From positions 1-31,927 of the forward strand of contig CAKSZY010000025.1 of assembly GCA_934526015.1 (NCBI GenBank): 31,927 nucleotides of DNA, given 5' to 3'. This DNA comes from an uncultured Dokdonella sp. (GTDB lineage Bacteria > Pseudomonadota > Gammaproteobacteria > Xanthomonadales > Rhodanobacteraceae). The position numbers and the translations under genes are program-made. Shown here piece after piece: positions 7,275-16,535 of this stretch. How positions within the stretch are numbered: the stretch's first letter is position 1; each line of letters opens with the position of its first letter. The notes beneath the pieces are model-generated. The model saw only the letters and a list, made by a program, of their open reading frames with translations, had not been told where the DNA came from and did no database searches.

Positions 7275-10200
7275 TCAGAGGCCGACGATGCGCCGGATCG
7301 CGGTTTCCGCCGCGCTGAACGAGAAGTGCCGCTCGACGTTGGCGAGGCCGTTGCGCGACAGGCGGTTCCAGCGCTCCTCGTCGCCGTACAGGGCGATCAC
7401 GGCGTCGGCGAAGGCCTTCGCGTCGCCGGCGACGAGCACGTCCTCGCCGGCCTGGACGTGCATGCCCTCGACCGCCATCGGCGTGGCCACCACCGGCAGG
7501 CCGTAGCTCATCGCCATGTTGACCTTGCCCTTGACGCCGGCACCGTAGCGCAGCGGCGCGATCGAGATGCGGCTGCCGTCCATCAGCGGGGCGAGATCCT
7601 CGACGAAGCCGTGCACGACGATGCCGTCGCCGGCCAGTGCCTGCACGGCGGCGGTCAGATCGCTGCCGACCACGTGGAGGACGACCTCCGGCAGGGCGGC
7701 GCGCACGCGCGGATGCACCTCGCGCGCGTACCAGAGCACGGCGTCCTCGTTCGGCGGGTGGCGGAAGCCGCCGACGAAGACGAGATCGCGGCGGGCGGCG
7801 AACGGTTCCCGGCAGCCGTACACCTCGTGCACGTTGGAGAGCACGTCGACCTTCACCCCCGGCGCGTCGGTGGCGAGGATGGCCTGCTCGACCGGGCTGA
7901 CCACGAGGGTCAGGTCGCAGGCGCGCATGAGGTCGATTTCCTGGCGCCGCGTCGCCGCCGCATGCCGGGCGAGGTCGGCGCGGCCATCGAGTTCGGCGGC
8001 GCGCTGCTCGCGCAGGTAGTGCAGGTCGACGGTGTCGAACACCAGTTTCGCCCGCGGCGCGTACAGGCGGGCGAGGCCGACGTATTCGCGGGCGACGTAG
8101 TGGCGCGAGAGGAGGATGGTGTCGAACTCCGCGGCGCGCTCGCGGAAGAAGCGCACCGGGTCGCCGAGCCAGGGCTGGTACACCGCCTCGATGCCGAGCG
8201 TCTGCAGCAGCGGCGTGTAACGCTCGATCCAGGCGTGGTTGCCCGGCAGGAAGGCCACGTGGCAGCCGTTCGCGCGCAGCACGCGCATGAGGTTCTGCAT
8301 GCGCAGCGAACCGGAATCGCGGTCCGGCGTCGGTGTCGTCGCGTCGACGATCAGCACGCGCCGCCTCGCCCGATGGGTCGCGGCGAGCGCGATCGGCGTT
8401 CCGGGTGCCGGCTGCCGCGCGAGCACGTCGCGCCACTTGTCGAGGAAGCGGGCCTGGTTGACGACCTGGTGGCGCTTGAGGCCGCTGGCGGTATCGGTGC
8501 CGTTGGAGATGCCCTCGAAATGGATCACGCAGGAGCGCGGTTCGAGCAGCACCTTGAGTCCGGCCGCGCGCACGGCGAAGGCGAGATCGGTGTCCTCGTA
8601 GTAGGCCGGCGCGTAGCGCAGGTCGAAGCCGCCGAGGCGCTCGAACAGCGCGCGGCGCAGCAGGATCGCCGCGCCGGAGCAGTAATCGACTTCGCGGCGG
8701 AACGCGTAGCGGGCGTCGTCGGGATCGTCGAAGCGGCCGTAGTTCCAGCCCGAGCCGTCGCTGAAGACGATGCCGCCGGCTTCCTGCAGGCGCCCGTCCG
8801 GATAGACCAGCCGTGAGCCGACGAGGCCGGCCTCGGGTTCCTGCGCGAAACATTCGACCAGGGTCTCCAGCCAGCCCGGCGTGACCACGGTGTCGTTGTT
8901 GAGGAAGAACACGAACTCGCCGCGGGCAACCGCCGCGCCGGCATTGCAGGAGCCGACGAAACCGAGGTTGCGGGCATTGCGCACGCTGCGCACGCCGTCG
9001 ATCGCGGCGAGGCGTTCGGCGGTGGCGTCGGTCGAACCGTCGTCGACGACGATGACCTCGAACGGCACCGGCCCGGCCTGTTCGGCGAGCGAACGCAGGC
9101 AGGCGGCGGTCCAGGCGAACTTGTTGTAGACCGGGATGATCACCGAGACCCGCGGTGCCGACGAGGTCGGCACGGCGAACGGCGAGAAGGCCTCGGTCGG
9201 ATCGGGGTAGTGCCGGCGCGTGCCGGGCGGCGCGCCGCCGCCGAGCTCACGGCGGATGCGCGCCAGGGTGCCGCCGACGCCGTGACGGGCGAGGCTGCCG
9301 CGCAGGCGGTGCAACGCCGCGCGCAGCGAGGCCTTGCGGAAGGCCAGGCGCGCGCGCAGTTCGCGGATTCGCAGCGCCGCCGCGCGCAGCGGTGCGGTCA
9401 GGCGCCAGGAGCGGCTGGCGAGCATCTGCTCGTGCACCGGCTTCAAGGCCTGCAACTCGTGGTCGAGCGCCTGTGCCCAGCTGGTGCGCGCGGCGAGCTC
9501 GCCGCGCACCTCGCGCAGTTCGCGGTCAAGCGCATGGCCCCATTCGCCGCGGCGTGCACTCTCGGCCGCGAGTGCGGCGAGTTCCGCGGCCTGCGCGCCC
9601 GCCTGCGTGCGGCTTTGCGCGAGCGCGTCGGCGGCCGCGGCGAGTTGCTGGCTGCCGGCGTCGAGCAGGGCGGCGGCCGCCGCCGGCCGCGCGGCGATGC
9701 CGCCGAGGAGGCGCGCGTACGCATCCGCCATGTCGGCGAGGCCGGGTTCGCGGCGGCCGGCCAGCGCGGCGCGGACCCGTGCGAGCGGACTGCGGTCGGC
9801 GTCGAGCGCGCGCACGCGCGCGGCGATCGCCATCGCCGCGGGTTCGACGAGGAAGCCGTCGACGCCGTCCTCGATGCGTTCGCCCAGCGCGCCGACGCGG
9901 GTGGCGACCACCGGCAGTCCGAGCGAGCGCAGTTCCGACAAGGTGTAGCCGAAGGTTTCCGCGACCGTCGGCAGCAGCAGGGCGGCGTCGGCAGCGATCG
10001 TGGCGAGCAGGGCAGGCAGCTCGGCGCGCGCGTAATCGAGCACGACGTGCACGCCGGTGCGACCGAAGAAGGCATGTGCTTCGCTGCCGGCACCGAGCAG
10101 GAACACGTCGGCGAACGGCAGCAGCTCCGGCAGCAGGCGATCGAGCAGGTCGGCCCCCTTGCCGGCGCGCACGCGGCCCGGCACCACCAGGCGCAGGCGC

Positions 10201-11585
10201 TCGCGCGCCGGCGGCGCCGGCAGCGGACCGGCCGCATGCGGCCAATCGGCAAGTCCGTGCGGCACGATGGCATGGTCGAGCGCGGCGAGTTCGCCGGCGA
10301 GGACGAGGTCGTCGGCCAGCGCCGAGCGGCTCGGCGCGACCAGGGTCGCGCGCGCCGTACGCAGCGCCTCGACACAGGCATCGCGCAAGGTTTTCCAGTA
10401 TGCCGGCGGGTGTGCCGTGAATACCGCGGCATGGGCCGGTGCGGCGAGATCGCGGGCGCGCTGGTCGTCGTCGAAGGCGAGGCCGCGATCGCCGAAGTCG
10501 CGATGCAGGACCGGCCACAGCGGGTAGTGGTCGTGGACGATGCGCACGGTCGGCAGGCCGGTGCGCAGGGCATCGAGGCTGTGGCCGATCAGCGAGGAAA
10601 CGATCACCGCGGCGATCGCCTCGCTTTGCACGATCTCCCCGAGCAGGGCGGCATAGGCCGGGTTGTGCGCGTCGGTGTCGGCGATCGCCAGCGGCAGGGC
10701 GATGCGCCGGAGCGGCGGGCCGTCCATCGCGCCATCGTGCAGCTCGAGCCATTCGCCGTGGCGCTTGCGTGCATGGCTGCCGCGGGCGACGAGCACGCGA
10801 TGGTGGGCCTGCCGGTAGCTCGCGCAGAAGTCGCGCACCCAGCGCTCGGCACCACCGCCCCAGCCGTGCAGGATGTGCAGGAACACCGGCTTGCCGTCGA
10901 GACCGGCCAGCGCCGGCGTGGCCGGACTGGCGAGCGCGGCGGCGAGCGCCGCGCGCAAGCCGGCGAGCGGCGAGGGCGGCGCGGGATCGCGCGGGTCGGC
11001 CGGCATCGCCGCGATCGCCGCGATCGTCGCGTCGTCGCCGGCATGGCCGACGAACAGGTGGTCGAGGGTGACCGTGCGCGTGCGCGCCGGCGCACCACCG
11101 GCCGGCGCTTCGCCATGCCATGCGCTCGCCAGCGGCGAGACCTGCGCCGTGTCGACGAGACGCCGCGCTGCGTAGGCGTGGCAGAGCGCATCGAGGCGCG
11201 CGGTCGGCACGTCGTGCGGGTCGGCATCCGCCAGTGGCGAGCGTTCGCGGTCGAGCCGGTCGAGCGCACCGGCGGCACGCACCGAAGGCGTGGCCAGCGC
11301 GGCGAGCAGGCGCTGCACGGCGAACGGCGGCAACACGGCATCGCTGCGCACGAGCACGACCCGGGTGGCACCGCTGTGCGCGGCCGCGGCGGCGGCAAGT
11401 TCCTCCAGGCCAGCGCCGACGGATGCGCGAAGCGCCAGCGTCGCGTCAGCGGCGCGCCCGGCGTCGGCCCGCACCAGCACGTGTCCCGGCGGCATCTGCG
11501 CACGCACGTCGGCGAGCCAGGGCTCGCTGCAGGGCAGGCTGCCGTGGATGCACAGGCACGTGCGTGGCAGGGACGGGTGGGGCAC
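7275..11585 (-). CDS. Triple-domain glycosyltransferase (GT4-GT2-GT4 fusion)
   Basis: The 1436-residue cytoplasmic protein joins several transferase modules. Residues 1-200 resemble a degenerate GT-A-like region without a clear DXD. Residues 233-655 are a GT4-type GT-B fold (ILHGWGGGAERWVRDF; VVPGRVRAGKG; PTVAETFGYTLSELRSLGLP; GLPVVATRVGALGE). A coiled-coil linker (about 640-780) contains SRSWRLTAPLR, common in rhamnan and O-antigen transferases. Residues 812-1055 are GT2 (VSVIIPVYNK; VIVVDDGSTD; FFLNNDTV; YYEDTDLAFAVR). Residues 1075-1436 are a second GT-B domain (VFVGGFRHPPNEDA; APLRYGAGVKGKV; GLPVVATP). It likely builds a surface polysaccharide or O-antigen repeat. The GTG start at 11585 is the only one upstream of the first domain. 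No other polysaccharide genes are adjacent, so the product glycan is unknown. Confidence 0.88.
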   Translation of the reverse strand: MPHPSLPRTCLCIHGSLPCSEPWLADVRAQMPPGHVLVRADAGRAADATLALRASVGAGLEELAAAAAAHSGATRVVLVRSDAVLPPFAVQRLLAALATPSVRAAGALDRLDRERSPLADADPHDVPTARLDALCHAYAARRLVDTAQVSPLASAWHGEAPAGGAPARTRTVTLDHLFVGHAGDDATIAAIAAMPADPRDPAPPSPLAGLRAALAAALASPATPALAGLDGKPVFLHILHGWGGGAERWVRDFCASYRQAHHRVLVARGSHARKRHGEWLELHDGAMDGPPLRRIALPLAIADTDAHNPAYAALLGEIVQSEAIAAVIVSSLIGHSLDALRTGLPTVRIVHDHYPLWPVLHRDFGDRGLAFDDDQRARDLAAPAHAAVFTAHPPAYWKTLRDACVEALRTARATLVAPSRSALADDLVLAGELAALDHAIVPHGLADWPHAAGPLPAPPARERLRLVVPGRVRAGKGADLLDRLLPELLPFADVFLLGAGSEAHAFFGRTGVHVVLDYARAELPALLATIAADAALLLPTVAETFGYTLSELRSLGLPVVATRVGALGERIEDGVDGFLVEPAAMAIAARVRALDADRSPLARVRAALAGRREPGLADMADAYARLLGGIAARPAAAAALLDAGSQQLAAAADALAQSRTQAGAQAAELAALAAESARRGEWGHALDRELREVRGELAARTSWAQALDHELQALKPVHEQMLASRSWRLTAPLRAAALRIRELRARLAFRKASLRAALHRLRGSLARHGVGGTLARIRRELGGGAPPGTRRHYPDPTEAFSPFAVPTSSAPRVSVIIPVYNKFAWTAACLRSLAEQAGPVPFEVIVVDDGSTDATAERLAAIDGVRSVRNARNLGFVGSCNAGAAVARGEFVFFLNNDTVVTPGWLETLVECFAQEPEAGLVGSRLVYPDGRLQEAGGIVFSDGSGWNYGRFDDPDDARYAFRREVDYCSGAAILLRRALFERLGGFDLRYAPAYYEDTDLAFAVRAAGLKVLLEPRSCVIHFEGISNGTDTASGLKRHQVVNQARFLDKWRDVLARQPAPGTPIALAATHRARRRVLIVDATTPTPDRDSGSLRMQNLMRVLRANGCHVAFLPGNHAWIERYTPLLQTLGIEAVYQPWLGDPVRFFRERAAEFDTILLSRHYVAREYVGLARLYAPRAKLVFDTVDLHYLREQRAAELDGRADLARHAAATRRQEIDLMRACDLTLVVSPVEQAILATDAPGVKVDVLSNVHEVYGCREPFAARRDLVFVGGFRHPPNEDAVLWYAREVHPRVRAALPEVVLHVVGSDLTAAVQALAGDGIVVHGFVEDLAPLMDGSRISIAPLRYGAGVKGKVNMAMSYGLPVVATPMAVEGMHVQAGEDVLVAGDAKAFADAVIALYGDEERWNRLSRNGLANVERHFSFSAAETAIRRIVGL

Positions 11586-11612
11586 GGCGATTCCGGTCGC
11601 AAGCGGCCGCGG

Positions 11613-11618
11613 ATTATC
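11613..11618 (-). promoter_or_regulatory. Possible -10 element for the glycosyltransferase gene
   Basis: On the minus strand GATAAT (5 of 6 consensus bases) lies 28 nt upstream of the GTG start, in the 127-bp gap shared with the divergent PBP1B gene. No good -35 is found 16-18 bp upstream, so this is a weak call. Confidence 0.25.
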
Positions 11619-11712
11619 GGCGATCGTGCCTCGGGGCGGCTACTGCAGGGCCGCGCGCGCGGTTCCGCTACACTGCCGACGCCTTCCTGCAACGAACCGA
11701 CCAGCCCGCCGC

Positions 11713-13986
11713 GTGTCCCTCTTCCGTCGTCTCTGGCGCCTGCTGCGTGCGCCGCTGCTGCTGGCCATCGGCTTCGTCGCCGGCTGCCTCGTGCCCTGGG
11801 TGGCCTACCTCGACCACCAGGTGCGCGCGCGCTTCGACGACCTCAGCTGGCAGATTCCGAGTCGCGTGCTGGCGCGTCCGCTCGAACTCGAACGCGGCAT
11901 GCCGATGACCGCGGAAATCCTCGAACTCGAGCTCGCCGCGGCGCGCTACCGCCGCGATGAACGAGCGGCGACACCCGGCAGCTACGTGCGCGATGGCGCG
12001 CGCTTCGTCATCCACCGGCGTGGCCACGTCGGCCTCGACGGCAAGCACGCCGCGCGCCGTTTTGCCGTCGATCTGGCCGGCGCCCGCGTCGGCGCCCTGA
12101 TCGATGCCGTCGACGGCAGCGCGATCGCCACCGAGCGGCTCGATCCGGCGCGCATCGCCACCTTGTACGGGGCCAGCCAGGAAGAACGCCGGGTGGTCCA
12201 GCTCGAGCAGCTGCCGGCCCTGCTGGTGGCCGGCCTGCAGGCGGTCGAGGACCGCAATTTCAAGCATCACCACGGCGTCGACGCGGTGGCGATCCTGCGC
12301 GCGGCCTGGGCCAACCTGACCGCCGGGCGCGTCGTCCAGGGCGGATCGACGCTGACCCAGCAGCTGGTCCGCAACCTCTACCTCGACCGCAGCCGCAACG
12401 CGCTGCGCAAGATCAACGAGGCCCTGCTCGCCCTCATCATCGAGTACCGCTACGACAAGCGGCGCATCCTCGAGGCCTATGTCAACGAGATCTTCCTCGG
12501 CCAGCAGGGCGGCCAGGCCGTGCACGGCTTCGCCGCGGCCAGCGAGTTCTGGTTCGGTCGCGATGTCGCCAGTCTCGGGCCGGCCGAGATCGCCCTGCTG
12601 GTCGGCCTCGTGCAGGGACCGAGCTGGCACGATCCGCGGCGCGCACCGCAGCGCGCGCTCGAGCGGCGCAACCGCGTGCTCGGCCAGTTCGCCGAAACCG
12701 GGCTGATCGATGCGAAGACGCTCGCCGCGGCGCGCGCGCAGCCGCTCGGCGTGCTCGCCAGTGGCGCCCTGCCGCGCAACCGGTTCCCGGCCTTCCTCGA
12801 CCTCGTGCGCGCACAGCTCGCGCGCGACTATCCGGCGGCCGGCCTCGATGCCGCCGGCCTGACCATCCACACCACCCTCGCGCCGTCGAGCCAGCTGGTC
12901 GCCGAGGATGCGCTCGGCCGCACCCTGCAATCGCTCGGCCGCAACCAGCAGGCGCTGCAGGCGGCGATCGTCGTCACCTCCGCACAGGACGGCGAGGTCG
13001 AGGCCCTGGTCGGCGGCCGCGACGCCGACGCGCCGGGATTCAACCGCGCGCTGGAGGCGCGCCGGCCGATCGGCTCGCTGGTCAAGCCGTTCGTCTTCCT
13101 CGTCGCCCTCGCGCAACCGCAGCGGTATTCGATGGCCTCGCTGATCGAGGATGCGCCGGTCAGCCTGCCGCAACGCGACGGCACGCGCTGGACGCCGAAG
13201 AACGATGACGGCGTCGTGCACGGCACGGTCAACCTGGCCGACGTGCTCGCCCACAGCTGGAACCTCGCCACCGTGCAGCTCGGCCTGCGCCTCGGCGTCG
13301 ATGCGGTGCGCGGCCTGCTGCAGTCGCTGGCGCCGGGACGCACGATCAACCCGAATCCCTCGCTGCTGCTCGGCGCCGTCGAGCTGAGTCCGTTCGACGT
13401 CGCCCAGCTCTACCAGTACTTCGCCACCGACGGCCATGCCCTGCCGCTGCGCGCCGTGCGCGGGGTGGTCGACAATGCCGGCAACACGCGATCGCGCTAC
13501 GCCACCCGCCCCGGTGCCGGCGATTACGTCAGCGCCGCGCGGCTGGTCACCTGGGGCATGCAGCAGGTGGTCGAACGCGGTACCGCGCGCGCGATCGGCG
13601 CGGCCGGTCTCGGCGAGCGGCGTGCCGCCGGCAAGACCGGCACCAGCGATGCCCAGCGCGATGCCTGGTTCGCCGGATTCGACGGCAGCCGTCTCGGCGT
13701 AATCTGGATCGGTCGCGACGACAACCGGTCGACCCCGCTGTACGGTTCGACCGGCGCCCTGCGCGTGTGGATCGACCTGTTCCGGCGCCTGCCGGGGGCG
13801 CCGCTGGTCGTTCCCGAAGATGGCCTGGAGACGGTCTGGATCGATCCGCCGACCGGGAAGCGCAGCGATGAAGCCTGTTCCGGCGCGCGCCGCATGCCGT
13901 TCGTCGCCGGCTATGCACCGCAGCAGCGCGAAGGCTGCGCGATGGACCGTCTGCGCGACTGGATCGGCGGCGGCGCGCAACCGTAG
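11713..13986 (+). CDS. mrcB: Penicillin-binding protein 1B, bifunctional
   Basis: A class A PBP of 757 residues that polymerises lipid II and cross-links peptidoglycan. A single N-terminal membrane anchor spans about 13-32. The GT51 motifs are all present: EDRNFKHHHG (catalytic Glu179), GGSTLTQQLVRN, RKINEAL, KRRILEAYVNEIFLGQ and RRAPQRALERRNRVL. The transpeptidase motifs are SLVK (S455-K458), SWN (515-517) and KTG (641-643). The N-terminal UB2H-like portion and the length agree with PBP1B rather than PBP1A, though this is a family judgement. Start GTG 11713 gives the usual short cytoplasmic tail (VSLFRRLWRLL). It begins a plus-strand cluster with a small lipoprotein, a helicase and a sulfotransferase; the 97-bp gap to the next gene may separate transcripts. 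Confidence 0.93.
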   Translation: MSLFRRLWRLLRAPLLLAIGFVAGCLVPWVAYLDHQVRARFDDLSWQIPSRVLARPLELERGMPMTAEILELELAAARYRRDERAATPGSYVRDGARFVIHRRGHVGLDGKHAARRFAVDLAGARVGALIDAVDGSAIATERLDPARIATLYGASQEERRVVQLEQLPALLVAGLQAVEDRNFKHHHGVDAVAILRAAWANLTAGRVVQGGSTLTQQLVRNLYLDRSRNALRKINEALLALIIEYRYDKRRILEAYVNEIFLGQQGGQAVHGFAAASEFWFGRDVASLGPAEIALLVGLVQGPSWHDPRRAPQRALERRNRVLGQFAETGLIDAKTLAAARAQPLGVLASGALPRNRFPAFLDLVRAQLARDYPAAGLDAAGLTIHTTLAPSSQLVAEDALGRTLQSLGRNQQALQAAIVVTSAQDGEVEALVGGRDADAPGFNRALEARRPIGSLVKPFVFLVALAQPQRYSMASLIEDAPVSLPQRDGTRWTPKNDDGVVHGTVNLADVLAHSWNLATVQLGLRLGVDAVRGLLQSLAPGRTINPNPSLLLGAVELSPFDVAQLYQYFATDGHALPLRAVRGVVDNAGNTRSRYATRPGAGDYVSAARLVTWGMQQVVERGTARAIGAAGLGERRAAGKTGTSDAQRDAWFAGFDGSRLGVIWIGRDDNRSTPLYGSTGALRVWIDLFRRLPGAPLVVPEDGLETVWIDPPTGKRSDEACSGARRMPFVAGYAPQQREGCAMDRLRDWIGGGAQP

Positions 13987-14003
13987 CGGGCCGCAGCGCC
14001 GCC

Positions 14004-14022
14004 TGCGCCGGCGACCGGCGCG
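14004..14022. terminator. Hairpin downstream of the PBP1B gene
   Basis: GCGCCGG at 14005-14011 pairs with CCGGCGC at 14015-14021 around a CGA loop, just after the PBP1B stop. No T-run follows, so it is at most a weak or factor-dependent terminator, or an mRNA 3'-end stabiliser. Confidence 0.3.
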
Positions 14023-14083
14023 CAGCCCGTCGTGGCATCATCCGGGTTTCCCCCGATTGCCGGATGCCGATCTGCGTTTGCCG

Positions 14084-14605
14084 ATGAAAACGATCCCCGC
14101 GGCCCTGTTCCTCCTCTCGTCCGTCCTGCTCGCCGCGTGCTCGCCGCGCACGCCGACCGTGTCGCCGGAAGCGCGGCCCGAAGGGGACCGCGAGGCGGCG
14201 GTGCGGGCGATCCGCGCGATCGTCGACGGCGCCGATGCCGCCCTGCAGGTCACTCCGCTGCGTGACCCGGCCGTCGAGGGATTCCTCGGCGAGGCCGAAC
14301 GCGCCGAGCAGCAGCGCCGCTACGACGACGCCCACGCGGCCATCGCGCGGGCGCGCGCGCTGGCACCGGATGCACCGGACCTGATCCAGCACGAAGCCGA
14401 GATCGAGTTCCTGCGCGGCAACATCGTCGAGGCGGAAAAGCTGGCCTGGGAGAGCTATCGCAAGGGACCGCAGCTCGGCGCGCTGTGCGCGCGCAACTGG
14501 CAGACCGCCGTCGAGGCGCGCCGCATCTTCAAGGACCCGGACTACGAAGCCACCGCCGCGGCGCGGCGCGATGCCTGCAAGGTCAAGCGTCCGGTCCGCC
14601 TCTGA
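14084..14605 (+). CDS. Small lipoprotein with TPR-like helices
   Basis: The 173-residue product has a lipoprotein signal sequence ending in LLAAC (lipidated Cys at residue 19), so it should be anchored in the inner or outer membrane. The mature part is helical. It contains a TPR-like pair around residues 70-130 (AEQQRRYDDAHAAIARARAL, then NIVEAEKLAWESYRKGP). I do not recognise a named family. Similar small TPR lipoproteins sit next to PBP1B genes as partners or activators (LpoB-like in concept, not in sequence). The position directly after PBP1B suggests a peptidoglycan-related role, which is an inference. The DinG-type helicase start lies 13 nt downstream. Confidence 0.8.
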   Translation: MKTIPAALFLLSSVLLAACSPRTPTVSPEARPEGDREAAVRAIRAIVDGADAALQVTPLRDPAVEGFLGEAERAEQQRRYDDAHAAIARARALAPDAPDLIQHEAEIEFLRGNIVEAEKLAWESYRKGPQLGALCARNWQTAVEARRIFKDPDYEATAAARRDACKVKRPVRL

Positions 14606-14618
14606 CCCGGACGCACGC

Positions 14619-16535
14619 GTGGAAGAATCCGTCGAGAGCCTGCTCGGAAGCGAAGGACCGTTCGCACGCGAAGTGCCGGGTTTCGTTCCGCGTGCCGTGC
14701 AGCAGGCGATGGCGGCCGCGGTCGCCGAGGCGATCGACGCACGCCAGGCGCTGATCGCCGAGGCCGGCACCGGCACCGGCAAGACCTTCGCCTATCTCGT
14801 CCCGGCCCTGCTGTCGGGCCAGCGCGTGATCGTCTCCACCGGCACCAAGGCGCTGCAGGACCAGCTGTTCCACCGCGACCTGCCGCGCGTGCGCTCGGTG
14901 CTCGGCGCGCGTCTTTCCGCGGCCCTGCTGAAGGGGCGTTCGAACTACCTCTGCCTGCACCGGCTCGAGCAGTTGCGCAAGGACGGCCGCCTCGCCTCGC
15001 GCGACGAAGTCACCCGCCTCGCCGCCATCCATGCCTGGTCGACGACCACCGCCAGCGGCGATCGCGCCGAGCTGGCCGCGGTGCCGGAGGATTCACCGCT
15101 GTGGCCGCGGGTGACCTCGACCACCGACAACTGCCTCGGCAGCGAATGCCCGCTGTTCGCCGACTGTTTCGTCGTGCGCGCGCGGCGCGCCGCACAGGAA
15201 GCCGATCTCGTCGTCGTCAACCATCACCTGCTGTTTGCCGACCTCGCCATCAAGCAGGAGGGCTTCGGCGAGATCCTGCCCGGCGCGCAGGCCTTCATCC
15301 TCGATGAAGCCCACCAGATTCCCGAACTCGCCGGACAGTTCTTCTCGGTCAGCCTCGGCATGCGCCAGCTCGTCGAACTGGCCGACGACGCGCTGACCGA
15401 GTGCGCCGGTGTCAGCGGCGCGCTGGCCCTGCTGCAGCCGGTGATCGAGCCGCTGCAGCCGGCCCTGCGGCGGCTGCGCCTGGAACTGGAGCGCTTTCCG
15501 GCCCGCGGCGCTTTCGCGCAGATCGAGCACGACGCCGCCGTCGTGCGCGAGCTCGATGCCTTGCACGAAGCGCTCGGTACGCTGGCCGCGGCGCTCGAGC
15601 GCCATGCCGAACGCAGCCGGGGCCTCGCCAGCGTGCACGAGCGTGCGCTCGGCTTTGCCGCCCGCCTCGCCCATCTGCAGGACGGCAGCGCGCGCGACCA
15701 CGTGCACTGGTACGAACTCACCGCGCACGGCTTCATGCTGCATGCGACACCGCTCGATCTGGCCGGTCCCTTGCGCGAGCTGCGCGAGCAGAGCCGCGCG
15801 GCATGGGTGTTCACCTCGGCGACGCTGTCGGTCGGCGGCCGCTTCGACCATTTCGCCCGCCAGCTCGGCCTCGACGATCCGCACACGGTCTCCCTCGACA
15901 GTCCGTTCGATTACGCCCGCCAGGCGCTGGCCTGGTTGCCGGCCGGCCTGCCGGAGCCGGCCGATCCGGCCTACACCGATCGCGTCGTCGACACCGTGCT
16001 GCCGTTGCTGGAAGCCTCGAAGGGCCGCGCCTTCCTGCTGTTCACCTCGCATCGCGCGCTGCGTCGCGCGGCCGAGCGTCTCGACGGCCGCGTGCCGTAC
16101 CCCTTGTTCGTGCAGGGCACGGCGCCGCGCCACCGCCTGCTCGAAGGGTTCCGTGACTCCGGCAACGGCGTCCTCCTCGGTGCCGCCAGTTTCTGGGAGG
16201 GCGTCGACGTCGCCGGCGAGGCGCTCAGCGTCGTGGTGATCGACAAGCTGCCGTTCGCCGCGCCCGACGATCCGGTGCTGGTCGCCCGCCTCGATGCATT
16301 GCGCGAGGCCGGCCTCAATGCGTTCACCGAATGGCAGGTGCCGAATGCGGTGATCGCGCTCAAGCAGGGGGCCGGGCGGCTGATCCGCGACATCCATGAC
16401 CGCGGCGTGCTCGTGCTCTGCGATCCGCGCCTGAGCTCGAAAGGCTATGGCCGGGCCTTCCTCGCCAGCCTGCCGCCGATGCCGCGCACGCGCCGCATCG
16501 AGGATGCGATCGCGTTCTTCGCGGAGCCGCCATGA
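14619..16535 (+). CDS. ATP-dependent DNA helicase, DinG/YoaA family
   Basis: An XPD-like superfamily 2 helicase of 638 residues, the normal length for E. coli YoaA. Walker A is AEAGTGTGKT (48-57). Four cysteines expected to hold a 4Fe-4S cluster are at 112, 172, 177 and 183 (NYLCLHRL; NCLGSECPLFADC). The DEAH box is ILDEAHQIPE (227-236). Later helicase motifs include ASFWEGVDVAGEALSVVVI and GAGRLIRD. It unwinds DNA 5'-to-3' in repair of damaged or structured DNA. GTG 14619 was chosen; an ATG at 14571 would overlap the preceding lipoprotein gene by 35 nt. Its stop overlaps the next gene's start (ATGA), indicating coupled translation. Confidence 0.93.
   Translation: MEESVESLLGSEGPFAREVPGFVPRAVQQAMAAAVAEAIDARQALIAEAGTGTGKTFAYLVPALLSGQRVIVSTGTKALQDQLFHRDLPRVRSVLGARLSAALLKGRSNYLCLHRLEQLRKDGRLASRDEVTRLAAIHAWSTTTASGDRAELAAVPEDSPLWPRVTSTTDNCLGSECPLFADCFVVRARRAAQEADLVVVNHHLLFADLAIKQEGFGEILPGAQAFILDEAHQIPELAGQFFSVSLGMRQLVELADDALTECAGVSGALALLQPVIEPLQPALRRLRLELERFPARGAFAQIEHDAAVVRELDALHEALGTLAAALERHAERSRGLASVHERALGFAARLAHLQDGSARDHVHWYELTAHGFMLHATPLDLAGPLRELREQSRAAWVFTSATLSVGGRFDHFARQLGLDDPHTVSLDSPFDYARQALAWLPAGLPEPADPAYTDRVVDTVLPLLEASKGRAFLLFTSHRALRRAAERLDGRVPYPLFVQGTAPRHRLLEGFRDSGNGVLLGAASFWEGVDVAGEALSVVVIDKLPFAAPDDPVLVARLDALREAGLNAFTEWQVPNAVIALKQGAGRLIRDIHDRGVLVLCDPRLSSKGYGRAFLASLPPMPRTRRIEDAIAFFAEPP

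Noticed and set aside
4055..7318. A 1087-residue plus-strand open frame over the beta-helix and hydrolase genes
   Set aside because: It is an antisense/out-of-phase by-product of high GC. The translation is low-complexity (Arg/Ala/Gly-rich) without domains, whereas the real genes in the region have signal peptides and clear motifs.
9210..11960. A 916-residue plus-strand open frame antisense to the glycosyltransferase
   Set aside because: No domain similarity is seen, and the minus-strand frame has three clear glycosyltransferase domains.
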